The notes beneath the pieces were generated by a model. The model was not told where the DNA came from. It did not search any database and saw only the letters and a list, made by a program, of their open reading frames with translations. DNA of 64,000 nucleotides from Aeromonas dhakensis (lineage in GTDB: Bacteria; Pseudomonadota; Gammaproteobacteria; Enterobacterales; Aeromonadaceae). This document shows positions 56,919 to 64,000 of the stretch, piece after piece. The first letter of the stretch is position 1. The number at the start of each line of letters is the position of its first letter. The stretch is from positions 1-64,000 of the forward strand of contig NZ_CDBH01000044.1 of NCBI RefSeq assembly GCF_000820305.1. The letters are read 5' to 3'. Both the position numbers and the translations under genes were made by a program.

Positions 56919-56959
56919 CCGCGCCCCTCTTCTCTTCAACCCGAGGGGCGCGGTTTTTT
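56919..56959 (+). terminator. Terminator after the DUF1439 lipoprotein gene
   Basis: CCGCGCCCCTC (56919-56929) and GAGGGGCGCGG (56943-56953) form a perfect 11-bp stem followed by TTTTTT (56954-56959). Confidence 0.92.
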
Positions 56960-56986
56960 CTTCTCAAGCTCCCCCCTTTGCCTCAT

Positions 56987-57005
56987 AATGCACACCATTC
57001 TCATT
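56987..57005 (+). promoter_or_regulatory. Possible Fur box upstream of the secreted protein gene
   Basis: AATGCACACCATTCTCATT agrees at 15 of 19 positions with the Fur pattern AATGATAATCATTCTCATT used in this group. A second inverted repeat, TTCTCAT...ATGAGAA (56998-57019), overlaps it. It is 52 bp before the preferred start of the downstream gene. Confidence 0.45.
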
Positions 57006-57056
57006 TAGATTCATGAGAAGCGTCATAATAAAATCAAACATATGGTGAGAAGGGAC

Positions 57057-59057
57057 ATGAGAAAAACCGTACTGGTCCAGGCGATCGCCTGCGCCCTCCT
57101 GAGCGGCGCCGCACACGCCGCCGTCAAGGTAGAAGACAAGACATTCAACACCGCCGCCAACATGCTGGCCTACACCGAATTCGAGCTCTCCGGCGAGCCG
57201 CTGGCCGAAGCCCTCGGTTTGGATCTGGATGTGCTGGACGCCAACCGCGCCGACGAGCCGACCCCGTTCGACTTCGCCGCCGGCATCGAATCCTATGAAT
57301 ACTCCGAAGAGGCGATGTACGCCCTCAACTATCAATCCGGCATGGGCCCGCACCTGGTGAACGGGCCGCAAAACCAGGCTCGTGGCGGCACCATGGCCAC
57401 CCTCGGCCAGCGGGTGCTGGCCATGGCCGATGCGGTCGGCTTCCCGGCCGATGAAGTGCCGCAAGGCATGTATCCCCTCTCCCTGCCCTACGCCTCTGCC
57501 AATCCGGAGTTCGCCCAGACCGTCAACGCCACCCCGGTCAACGGCGACCAGATCACCATCAAGACCGCCAAGGGCAACGAGAAGAGCGTCAAGACCCAGG
57601 TACCGGCCTACTTCCGCGACTACGCCACCCTGCGCTGGAGCGGTAGTGACAACCTGCTGGTGCCTGCGGCCGTGGGCGGCATCCTGCTCAAGGAAGTGAT
57701 GTGGTCACAGGACTTCCTCGGCGGCATGCACGTGGCCGAGACCGATGAAGAGGTGGAAGCCGCGTCCGCCACCATGGATCAGGACGGCAAGCACAAGCTG
57801 GGGGTCTCCGCCGCCGACGGCTTCAACGGCATGATGCTGACCGAGCAGTCCATCGACAAGCTGGCCATACTGCAGGGTCAGCTCGGCTTTGACGGCAAGC
57901 AGCTGGGCGCCAAAATCACTCCGCAATACGATCCGGCCAAGGGCATCGTCTACTTCCCTCATCAGGTGAAAGTGACCGAGACAGCCAAGAACGAGGTCGG
58001 CGCCATCGGCAAGCTCGAGGTGGTGGATGGCTCCGCTCAGCTGCGCGACGCCTGGATGATGCTGTGGCCGCTCTCCGAGTTCTACGCCTTCAGCGATCAG
58101 CGCAGCGCCAACACCAACCAGAACCCGGCCTTCCACGCCGTGTTTGACGGTGCCCCGTTCGCCGCCGCACCGGCCGCCAACAAGGGCAGCGATGCCGCCA
58201 AGCTGGTAGCGGGTGACGATGCCTTCTCCCTGGCGCTGAACCTCTCCGGCATGGTGTTCAAGAACCTCAATGCCCTGCACTTCGAGCCCAAGGCCGGCAC
58301 CCTGGTGGACAGCTGGCAGGCCGGCAAACAGGCCAAGCACGTCACCACCTTTGACGCCGCCTACAGCCTGGTCGCCCTGCAGATCTTCCAGCGCGCCCAG
58401 GATGCACTGCCGGTGGGCTACGCCGCCGGTGACAATGGCGAGCTGAACCTCAAAACCGCTCAGGGCCAGCAGGCACTGGTGCTCATTCGCCAGCAGGCCG
58501 ACTTCATCCTGGCCAATCTCAAGGGCAAAAATGGGCTGGTGCACGATGGGATCACCTTGGGTGGCAAGCTCGATGCCGGCCAGTCCATCGACGCGCAGTT
58601 TGCCGCCATCCGCGGCCTGACCGCCGCCTTCCTGGCCACCTCGGATGCCAAGTACCGCACCGCTGCGCGCGAGCTGTTCATCGCCGCCGACAAGGCCTAC
58701 TTCAATGCCAAGGCCGGTACCTGGCTCGCCGGCAAGCAGGGTGAATACACTCCCTGGACCCAGGCCGCCATTTCCGGCGCCCTGCGCTCTGCCATGCTGA
58801 ACCTGCGCAACGAAGGCAGCGAGAAGGCCCCGGCGCTGGAGCTGGCCCAGCTGACCCAGCGCTACGTGAGCTGGTTCCGCGGCACCGTCAACGGCGGCAT
58901 GCAGATGGCCGAGTGGATTGGCGACTCCGGCGAGAACGTCATCGAAGGGGCCGGTGGTGACACCGACGAAGATGGCGTCCCGCAAGTGACTGCCACCGGT
59001 GGCAAGCACGGCACCGCCATGGTGATGGCCGCCAAGGCGCTGATCACCGAGCAATAA
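57057..59057 (+). CDS. Large secreted/periplasmic protein of unknown function
   Basis: A 666-aa protein with a clear signal peptide ('MRKTVLVQAIACALLSGAAHA') and an otherwise soluble, acidic, alanine-rich body with no cysteine outside the signal. The C-terminal half ('HDGITLGGKLDAGQSIDAQFAAIRGLTAAFLATSDAKYRTAARELFIAADKAYF') has helix-pair character reminiscent of alpha/alpha-barrel proteins, but I recognise no catalytic motif. A Fur-like sequence upstream and the position beside the amo locus hint at iron regulation (inference). ATG 57057 follows GAGAAGGG at short spacing; ATG 57042 is possible but lacks a site. A terminator follows. Confidence 0.75.
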   Translation: MRKTVLVQAIACALLSGAAHAAVKVEDKTFNTAANMLAYTEFELSGEPLAEALGLDLDVLDANRADEPTPFDFAAGIESYEYSEEAMYALNYQSGMGPHLVNGPQNQARGGTMATLGQRVLAMADAVGFPADEVPQGMYPLSLPYASANPEFAQTVNATPVNGDQITIKTAKGNEKSVKTQVPAYFRDYATLRWSGSDNLLVPAAVGGILLKEVMWSQDFLGGMHVAETDEEVEAASATMDQDGKHKLGVSAADGFNGMMLTEQSIDKLAILQGQLGFDGKQLGAKITPQYDPAKGIVYFPHQVKVTETAKNEVGAIGKLEVVDGSAQLRDAWMMLWPLSEFYAFSDQRSANTNQNPAFHAVFDGAPFAAAPAANKGSDAAKLVAGDDAFSLALNLSGMVFKNLNALHFEPKAGTLVDSWQAGKQAKHVTTFDAAYSLVALQIFQRAQDALPVGYAAGDNGELNLKTAQGQQALVLIRQQADFILANLKGKNGLVHDGITLGGKLDAGQSIDAQFAAIRGLTAAFLATSDAKYRTAARELFIAADKAYFNAKAGTWLAGKQGEYTPWTQAAISGALRSAMLNLRNEGSEKAPALELAQLTQRYVSWFRGTVNGGMQMAEWIGDSGENVIEGAGGDTDEDGVPQVTATGGKHGTAMVMAAKALITEQ

Positions 59058-59078
59058 TCAGCCACTGGTTGAATAGAG

Positions 59079-59106
59079 AAAGGGAGCCTTATCGGCTCCC
59101 TTTTTA
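59079..59106. terminator. Terminator between the secreted-protein gene and glgC
   Basis: AAAGGGAGCC (59079-59088), loop TTATC, GGCTCCCTTT (59094-59103), then TT. Convergent genes flank it. Confidence 0.9.
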
Positions 59107-59134
59107 GTTGTGGCGTCTGGCGTTGGCAGTGACA

Positions 59135-60409
59135 TCACCCCAGCTTGGCCAGCATCTCCTTGGTCACCAGCACTATGCCCTGCTCGGAGCGATAGAAGCG
59201 GCGGCTATCCTCGTCCGCGTTCTCCCCCACCACCAGGCCATCGGGCAGCTTGCAGCCCTTGTCCACCACCACCCGCCGCAAGCGGCAGCCGGAGCCTATC
59301 TCGACCCCGGGGAAGATCACCGCCTGATCCAGGGTGCAGAAGGAGTGCACCCGCACATGGGTGAACAGCACCGAGTTGAGCACGAAGGAGCCGCTGACAA
59401 TCGACCCCCCCGCAAACATGGAGTTGATGGTCATGCCGTGCTGGCCGTTGCGGTCCTGCACGAACTTGGCCGGCGGCGTCATGGTCTGGCTGGTCCAGAT
59501 GGGCCAGTTTTCGTCATAGATGTCGAGCTCGGGCACCACGGAGGCGAGATCCATGTTGGCCTCCCAGAACGAATCCAGGGTGCCCACGTCCCGCCAGTAG
59601 GGTTTCAGCCCCTCCTTGGCTCCCACGCAGGACATGGTGAACGGGTGAGCAAAGGCTTTGCCCTCCCCCACGATGCGCGGGATCACGTCCATGCCGAAGT
59701 CATGCTTGGACTCCTGGTTGTGGATGTCCTCCTCCAGCAGCTGATAGAGGTACTCCGCCTCGAAGATGTAGATGCCCATGGAAGCCAGGGAGACGTGCTC
59801 GTTACCCGGCATGGCGGGCGGATTGGCCGGCTTCTCCACGAAGGCGCGGATCTTGCGCTGCTCGTCGATGTCCATCACCCCGAAGGCGGAAGCCTCCGCG
59901 CGCGGCACCTCGATGCAGGCCACCGTCACCTTGGCGCCAAGGCGCACGTGATCGAGCAGCATGGCGGCATAGTCCATCTTGTAGATGTGATCTCCCGCCA
60001 GCACCACTATGTATTTGGGGCCGTAGTCACGGATGATGTCGACGTTCTGGTAGATGGCGTCGGCGGTGCCGCGATACCAGTGCACCTCGTCCACCCGCTG
60101 CTGGGCGGGCAGCAGATCGATGAACTCATTCATCTGGTAGCGCAGGAAAGACCAGCCCGATTGCAGGTGACGCAGCAGGCTGTGGGACTTGTACTGGGTC
60201 ACCACCCCCACCCGGCGAATGCCTGAGTTGATGCAGTTGGAGAGCACGAAATCGATGATGCGGAACTTGCCGCCAAAATGGACGGCAGGCTTGGCGCGGT
60301 TGTCGGTCAACTGCTTCAGGCGACTGCCCCGTCCCCCCGCGAGCACCAAGGCCATACTCTGGTTCAATAGTTGCCGTGCTTTGGCAGTATTTACGGGTTC
60401 TAACAACAT
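59135..60409 (-). CDS. glgC: Glucose-1-phosphate adenylyltransferase
   Basis: A 424-aa ADP-glucose pyrophosphorylase for glycogen synthesis. It has the nucleotide-binding '[35 protein letters not shown]', '[12 protein letters not shown]', '[12 protein letters not shown]', '[13 protein letters not shown]' and a left-handed beta-helix C-terminus ending '[26 protein letters not shown]'. It is close to E. coli GlgC (431). ATG 60409 has AGAGG five bases upstream and gives family length; earlier in-frame starts (ATG 60436 and 60469, GTG 60487) lack a Shine-Dalgarno. No other glg gene is adjacent. Confidence 0.95.
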   Translation of the reverse strand: MLLEPVNTAKARQLLNQSMALVLAGGRGSRLKQLTDNRAKPAVHFGGKFRIIDFVLSNCINSGIRRVGVVTQYKSHSLLRHLQSGWSFLRYQMNEFIDLLPAQQRVDEVHWYRGTADAIYQNVDIIRDYGPKYIVVLAGDHIYKMDYAAMLLDHVRLGAKVTVACIEVPRAEASAFGVMDIDEQRKIRAFVEKPANPPAMPGNEHVSLASMGIYIFEAEYLYQLLEEDIHNQESKHDFGMDVIPRIVGEGKAFAHPFTMSCVGAKEGLKPYWRDVGTLDSFWEANMDLASVVPELDIYDENWPIWTSQTMTPPAKFVQDRNGQHGMTINSMFAGGSIVSGSFVLNSVLFTHVRVHSFCTLDQAVIFPGVEIGSGCRLRRVVVDKGCKLPDGLVVGENADEDSRRFYRSEQGIVLVTKEMLAKLG

Positions 60410-60597
60410 AATTACCTCTGCCTTGTTTTGATCCATTCTCGATTCATCTTCGCCTGTTTCCGGCGTCATGAAAGTGGTTTCACTCACATTTAACTGATTT
60501 CAATTGGCCCTTTTCCAGGAGTTGAGCGGGATCGCATGCTTTGCGATGCGAGCTTGGTTAGAATTTCAGCATCAACGACATCATCAAGGATGACACC

Positions 60598-62238
60598 ATG
60601 TTGAACAAGCTCGGGAGCAACCAGCTGATGGTGATGGCTCTCATCTGTGCTCCCCTGCTGATGCTGCAGGGGCTCTGGCTCGCCTTCGTGAGCACGCCGC
60701 TCACCCTGCTGCTCATCCTCGCCACCAGCCTGCTCGGCTTTGGCCTGCTGATCCGGCTGGTGATGAGGCTGCAACAGGCAGATCGGGAGAGACAGGAGCA
60801 GGTGTGGTGCCGGGCGCTGCAACTGCGCGACCCCACCTGCCTGGAGACCCCGACAGCCCAGGCCGCCCTGCAGCAACTGCTCGCCCATTTCAACGAAGCC
60901 GAGCTCGATGCCCACCGCCAGATCAATGAACTGCACCACCAGGCGACCCAGGACGAACTGACCCAGTTGCAAAACCGTCACGCCTTTCGCCGCGACATGA
61001 CCGAGCTGTTGCAGCGGGATCAGGATACCCAGACCGCCACCCTGGTGCTGGTCCGCGCCACCGAGCTTGGCAAGCTCAACGCCCAGCGCGGCTTTCAGTC
61101 GGGGGATGCCTACATCAAGGATATTGCCAACCTCATCACCAGGGTGGTGAACCGCTTTCCTGGCCATCAGGTCTACCGCATCTCGGGGGCCGACTTCGCC
61201 GTGCTGGTTCGGCCGGAGGCCAACATACCGCCTCCCCTGCTCGGGCGGGATCTGAAGATCGCCTTCGATCACTACCAGCAGGAGCATGAGTTGGAGAGCG
61301 CCGCCTACTCGGGGCTGACCCGGCTCAGCAGCGGCCAGAAGGTAGAAGCCATTCTGGCCCGGGCGGATCTGGCGCTGGCCCGCGCCCAGACCGAGGCGGT
61401 CAATGGTTGGGCCATCCAGCAGGATGACAACGTGGTGGAGCTGCAGGGGCAGCATCACTGGAAGCTGGTGCTGACCGAGCTGCTGGAGCAGGAGCGGATC
61501 GACTTTACCTATCAGCCAATCCAGCCGATGCACCGCAGCATGCTGGCCTACAACGAGATCTACCCCCGCTTCAGCAGCGCCGACGGTACCGTGCTGCCCA
61601 CCGACACCCTGTTTGCCATGGCCCAGCGGCTGGACATGGTGATGCGGCTGGAGCAGATGCTGGTGACCCACTTCATGCGCCAGTACCGGGCCTTTGGCTC
61701 CAACCAGAGTCGCTGGGGCATCAACCTCTCCAGCAATCTGCTGCAAAACAGCGCCTTTCTGATCTGGCTGGACCGACAGCTGCTCAACGATCCAAACACC
61801 AGCGCCAACCTGGTGTTCGAGCTGGATGAGGAGCACCTGGAGCGCAACCTGACCGGGGCCAAGCGGGTGTTCGAGCTGCTCAGACGCAACGGCAGCCGCT
61901 CCGCCATCTGCAACTTCGGCAAGGGGATCGGCTCGTTCAATCTGTTTCGCGAGCTCAAGCCCGACTACATCAAGCTGGATCCTGCCCTCATCACCGGGCT
62001 GGAGCAGGATCTCACCAATCAGCAGTTCGTGCGGATGATCGTCGACGTGTCACACCGGATGGGTTGCCAGGTGATTGCGGAAGGGGTCGAGCAACTGGGC
62101 CAGAAGCAGTTGCTGCAGGGCATGTATGTAGACGGGTTGCAGGGCTATCTCATCGCCAGGCCCCAGCCGCTTCGGCCGGACATCAGCCAGCTCGGGCTCT
62201 TTACTGAGGATGCTTCAACTTCAACAGAGTCAGAATGA
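60598..62238 (+). CDS. Degenerate GGDEF-EAL domain protein (CsrD/MshH-like)
   Basis: A 546-aa inner-membrane protein. Two hydrophobic segments at ~10-57 precede a GGDEF domain ('DELTQLQNRHAFRRDM' at ~120) whose active site reads 'SGADF' instead of GGDEF. A following EAL domain has 'YNEIYPRF' where E-A-L is expected, and still has 'IKLDPALITGL' and 'VIAEGVEQLGQ'. Both catalytic sites thus look inactive, as in CsrD, which steers RNase E decay of CsrB-type RNAs; that parallel is inference. ATG 60598 starts the membrane region. Its 3' end overlaps the convergent gene by 38 bp. Confidence 0.85.
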   Translation: MLNKLGSNQLMVMALICAPLLMLQGLWLAFVSTPLTLLLILATSLLGFGLLIRLVMRLQQADRERQEQVWCRALQLRDPTCLETPTAQAALQQLLAHFNEAELDAHRQINELHHQATQDELTQLQNRHAFRRDMTELLQRDQDTQTATLVLVRATELGKLNAQRGFQSGDAYIKDIANLITRVVNRFPGHQVYRISGADFAVLVRPEANIPPPLLGRDLKIAFDHYQQEHELESAAYSGLTRLSSGQKVEAILARADLALARAQTEAVNGWAIQQDDNVVELQGQHHWKLVLTELLEQERIDFTYQPIQPMHRSMLAYNEIYPRFSSADGTVLPTDTLFAMAQRLDMVMRLEQMLVTHFMRQYRAFGSNQSRWGINLSSNLLQNSAFLIWLDRQLLNDPNTSANLVFELDEEHLERNLTGAKRVFELLRRNGSRSAICNFGKGIGSFNLFRELKPDYIKLDPALITGLEQDLTNQQFVRMIVDVSHRMGCQVIAEGVEQLGQKQLLQGMYVDGLQGYLIARPQPLRPDISQLGLFTEDASTSTESE

Positions 62239-62695
62239 TGTCGTTGAGCTGGCGATAGCGCTCCAGCTCCTTCTGATCGTAGCGGGTCGCCAGGGCGGTG
62301 GGATTGTGGCGGTTCTTGAGGTAACGGTTGATCTGCAGCCGGTTGAAGCCCGCCACCTGATAGACCTGCCCCAGTAGGGCATTGAGCTCCTCGTGTTCAA
62401 GACCGGCCTTGGCGAGGTAATCCTCCTGGGCCGGGCTCTCCAGCTGGCAGCTCTGCTTGGCGATGCGGCCGGTCTCCTGCAGATAGCTGAGCCACTGCTC
62501 CAGATAGAGCGGCTTGCAGCCCGCCAGCAGATTGAAGAAGCCCACCGCATCGCTGCGGCAGTCGGTCAGCAGCAGTACCGCCAGTCGATCGTCATCACAG
62601 TGAAAGGTGACGGGGCCGCTCTGTCCCCAGTCCAGCGCCTGGACCCGGATCTCGGCCCGCTCTCCCGCAGCGCCGGTGACGTCGAATACAAACAT
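62201..62695 (-). CDS. Hypothetical protein
   Basis: A 164-aa soluble protein that I do not recognise. The N-terminal half is beta-rich ('MFVFDVTGAAGERAEIRVQALDWGQSGPVTFHCDDDRLAVLLLTDC'); the C-terminal half is helical ('LNALLGQVYQVAGFNRLQINRYLKNRHNPTALATRYDQKELERYRQLNDIILTLLKLK' region). No signal peptide. ATG 62695 has a strong GGGAGGAG; the frame continues 37 codons upstream without protein-like character. It is convergent with, and overlaps, the GGDEF-EAL gene. Confidence 0.7.
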   Translation of the reverse strand: MFVFDVTGAAGERAEIRVQALDWGQSGPVTFHCDDDRLAVLLLTDCRSDAVGFFNLLAGCKPLYLEQWLSYLQETGRIAKQSCQLESPAQEDYLAKAGLEHEELNALLGQVYQVAGFNRLQINRYLKNRHNPTALATRYDQKELERYRQLNDIILTLLKLKHPQ

Positions 62696-62792
62696 GGCTC
62701 CTCCCGCTCGGCAAAAGGTTGATGATGGACCATCCCTTTGGCGGGTGCAAAGGCAAATCGCCTTTTCATTCAGTATTCTGCAAGCCGGCCAT

Positions 62793-62822
62793 AAAAAAAC
62801 CGACATCCTCGCGGATATCGGT
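62793..62822 (-). terminator. Terminator downstream of the DUF2750 gene
   Basis: AACCGACATCC and GGATATCGGTT form an 11-bp stem with one mismatch around loop TCGC. The plus-strand A7 run at 62793-62799 gives the minus-strand U-tract. Confidence 0.8.
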
Positions 62823-62863
62823 TCTCGTCACGCGGGCCAGGGCCCAGTTCAATGCAGTCTGGT

Positions 62864-63226
62864 TCAGGCGTCCAGTTCCACCAGCGCCTTGGCCAGCTCG
62901 ATGGGTTCGAGCTCCTGCCCTTCCAGATCGGCGTTCCAGTTCGGGCCGACCAGCACGTCGTCTTCGTCCAGATCGTTGATCCAGATGTCGAGGAACTCTT
63001 CCAGCTCGATCACTTCCGGCTCGTAGTCGGCCCACTCGTCCACGCAGTGCAGACGGGCGTCCTCTTCGGCGGACCAGAGCGGCATCACGTCCGCATCTTC
63101 GAACTCGGCAGAACGGCAGACCACCCAGTCTTCACCGTAGCGCAGACCCCACACCTGACCCGACTCGCGGACTTCTTCGATGAACAGTTGGAAATTGGCG
63201 TCAAGATTGTCAGTTAACTTACTCAT
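62864..63226 (-). CDS. DUF2750 domain-containing protein
   Basis: A 120-aa strongly acidic cytoplasmic protein. 'DANFQLFIEEVRESGQVWGLRYGEDWVVC', 'DVMPLWSAEEDARLHCVDEWADYE' and 'DVLVGPNWNADLEGQELEP' are hallmark segments of the DUF2750 family. Function unknown. ATG 63226 follows AGAGAG; a terminator lies 40 bp past the stop. Confidence 0.88.
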   Translation of the reverse strand: MSKLTDNLDANFQLFIEEVRESGQVWGLRYGEDWVVCRSAEFEDADVMPLWSAEEDARLHCVDEWADYEPEVIELEEFLDIWINDLDEDDVLVGPNWNADLEGQELEPIELAKALVELDA

Positions 63227-63371
63227 GGGGCTCTCTCTTTAATCGGGTGCTGCGGCCACGGCAGTGCCGAGTGGCAATGCGGTGGCCAAATGGTGTCGCA
63301 AAAGCGACATGGACTCAAGCATCTTGGGGGTTATCACACAAAAAACTGCCCGATGGCGGGCTTTACCTGAC

Positions 63372-63397
63372 AAAACGCCTCCCGAAGGAGGCGTTTT
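63372..63397 (-). terminator. Terminator downstream of gsk
   Basis: AAAACGCCTCC (63372-63382), tetraloop CGAA, GGAGGCGTTTT (63387-63397). It lies just past the gsk stop; the minus-strand U-tract is within the stem base. Confidence 0.85.
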
Positions 63398-63414
63398 CAG
63401 CGCAGAGGGCGGGA

Positions 63415-64000
63415 TCAACGCTCCCAGTACACCTCTTCCAGGCTGTCTTCCTTCTCCGGCAGACCGCGCGACAGGCGCGGGCTGCTCTGGGCCAGCACCT
63501 CGTAGCTCACCCGGTTGGCGTACTTGCACACCTGGGAGAGCGAAGAGTAGGTGAGGAACTCGGCCACGTGCTTGGCGGAGTTGGGCACGGCGCTGCGGTG
63601 ATAGGCGTTGGCCACCATGTCGTGCAGCACGGCGGAGAGTGCCCCGTCCCCTGCCCCGTTGGTGTTCTTGATCTTCTCCGGCCCACCCATGTAGGGGGAG
63701 ATGTGGGAGTAGATGCGCTTGGGCACGCGGCAGCCGCTGCGGGTCATCGGGCGGCTGAACTCGTACATGTTGAACTCGGGGATGACACCGGGCAGCAGCG
63801 GCAGCGTGGTTTCGCGCTTGAAGTCATCTTCGGTGTAGGCGGCCATGTAGAGCCCCACCGGCCCTGCGGTGCAGAGCACCATGTCGGCCCAGTCCAGCGC
63901 CTTGTCGGCGGCGGCCAGCGGATCGGAGAAACCGGTCAGGGCCTCGCCCTCTTCCTCGTTCATGGCGAGCACGGTGACGTTCTCGCTGATGAAATCACGC
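63415..64000 (-). CDS. gsk: Inosine-guanosine kinase (partial, 5' end outside window)
   Basis: The C-terminal ~195 residues of a PfkB/ribokinase-family nucleoside kinase that phosphorylates guanosine and inosine for purine salvage. It has the catalytic motif 'NTNGAGDGALSAVLHDM' (general-base Asp in GAGD) and 'PYMGGPEKI', and ends 'SPRLSRGLPEKEDSLEEVYWER', very close to E. coli Gsk. The reading frame is open through position 64000 ('FISENVTVLAMNEEE'), so the gene continues past the edge. Confidence 0.94.
   Translation of the reverse strand, partial: RDFISENVTVLAMNEEEGEALTGFSDPLAAADKALDWADMVLCTAGPVGLYMAAYTEDDFKRETTLPLLPGVIPEFNMYEFSRPMTRSGCRVPKRIYSHISPYMGGPEKIKNTNGAGDGALSAVLHDMVANAYHRSAVPNSAKHVAEFLTYSSLSQVCKYANRVSYEVLAQSSPRLSRGLPEKEDSLEEVYWER

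Noticed and set aside
1..64000. tRNA, rRNA, insertion sequences, prophage or integrase genes
   Set aside because: None could be recognised on either strand.

Overview
The window is about 64 kb of GC-rich gammaproteobacterial chromosome that looks like Aeromonas. The main reason is an amonabactin-type siderophore locus in the order amoC-E-B-F-A-G-H plus a separate phosphopantetheinyl transferase, the arrangement I know from A. hydrophila and A. salmonicida. Housekeeping proteins (GuaA, GuaB, AroA, SerC, CorA, GlgC, Gsk) have Enterobacteria/Vibrio-like lengths and motifs. No rRNA, tRNA, CRISPR array, IS element or prophage was seen.

Layout. 1-2.8 kb: edge of an LRR protein kinase, an SDR oxidoreductase and an Ada-like regulator/methyltransferase. 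2.8-7.2 kb: a visibly AT-richer insert with one 1282-codon gene for an Mrr-like nuclease fused to a STAND-type ATPase, bordered by a hairpin repeat element and a perfect palindrome; this is the best candidate for an undescribed (probably antiphage) system. 7.2-11 kb: a cystatin-like small protein and the guaBA operon. 11.5-21.4 kb: kup; a Fur-box-preceded tonB-exbB-exbD operon; a DMT permease; xseA; a Fur-box-preceded anaerobic heme-degradation radical SAM protein (HutW-like); and a chemoreceptor with a periplasmic c-type heme motif. 21.5-29.1 kb: aroG (TyrR box), aroA, serC, etfBA and divergent ETF-ubiquinone oxidoreductase with a shared operator-like inverted repeat. 29.1-31.9 kb: a structured intergenic region, corA, a DUF2919 membrane protein and an orphan secretin-N-like exported protein.

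32-56 kb is the siderophore region. An MFS exporter candidate, a TonB-dependent receptor, two permeases, an ATPase and (39.4 kb) a periplasmic binding protein run on the plus strand. The PPTase and the biosynthetic operon run on the minus strand. AmoC, AmoB and AmoA should make 2,3-dihydroxybenzoate; AmoE loads it on the AmoB carrier domain; AmoF (C-A-T), AmoG (TubC dock-C-A-T-E-C-T) and AmoH (lone A domain) assemble the peptide, and the PPTase primes the carriers. TonB-ExbB-ExbD energise uptake. Fur-box-like sequences sit before amoC, between the PPTase and binding-protein genes, before the MFS gene, tonB and hutW, and possibly before an unrecognised secreted protein at 57 kb.

56-64 kb: DUF1439 lipoprotein, the unrecognised secreted protein, glgC, a degenerate GGDEF-EAL protein, two small proteins (one DUF2750) and the 3' part of gsk. 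Start sites were chosen from Shine-Dalgarno context and family lengths. Functions are homology judgements from reading the sequence, without database searches.
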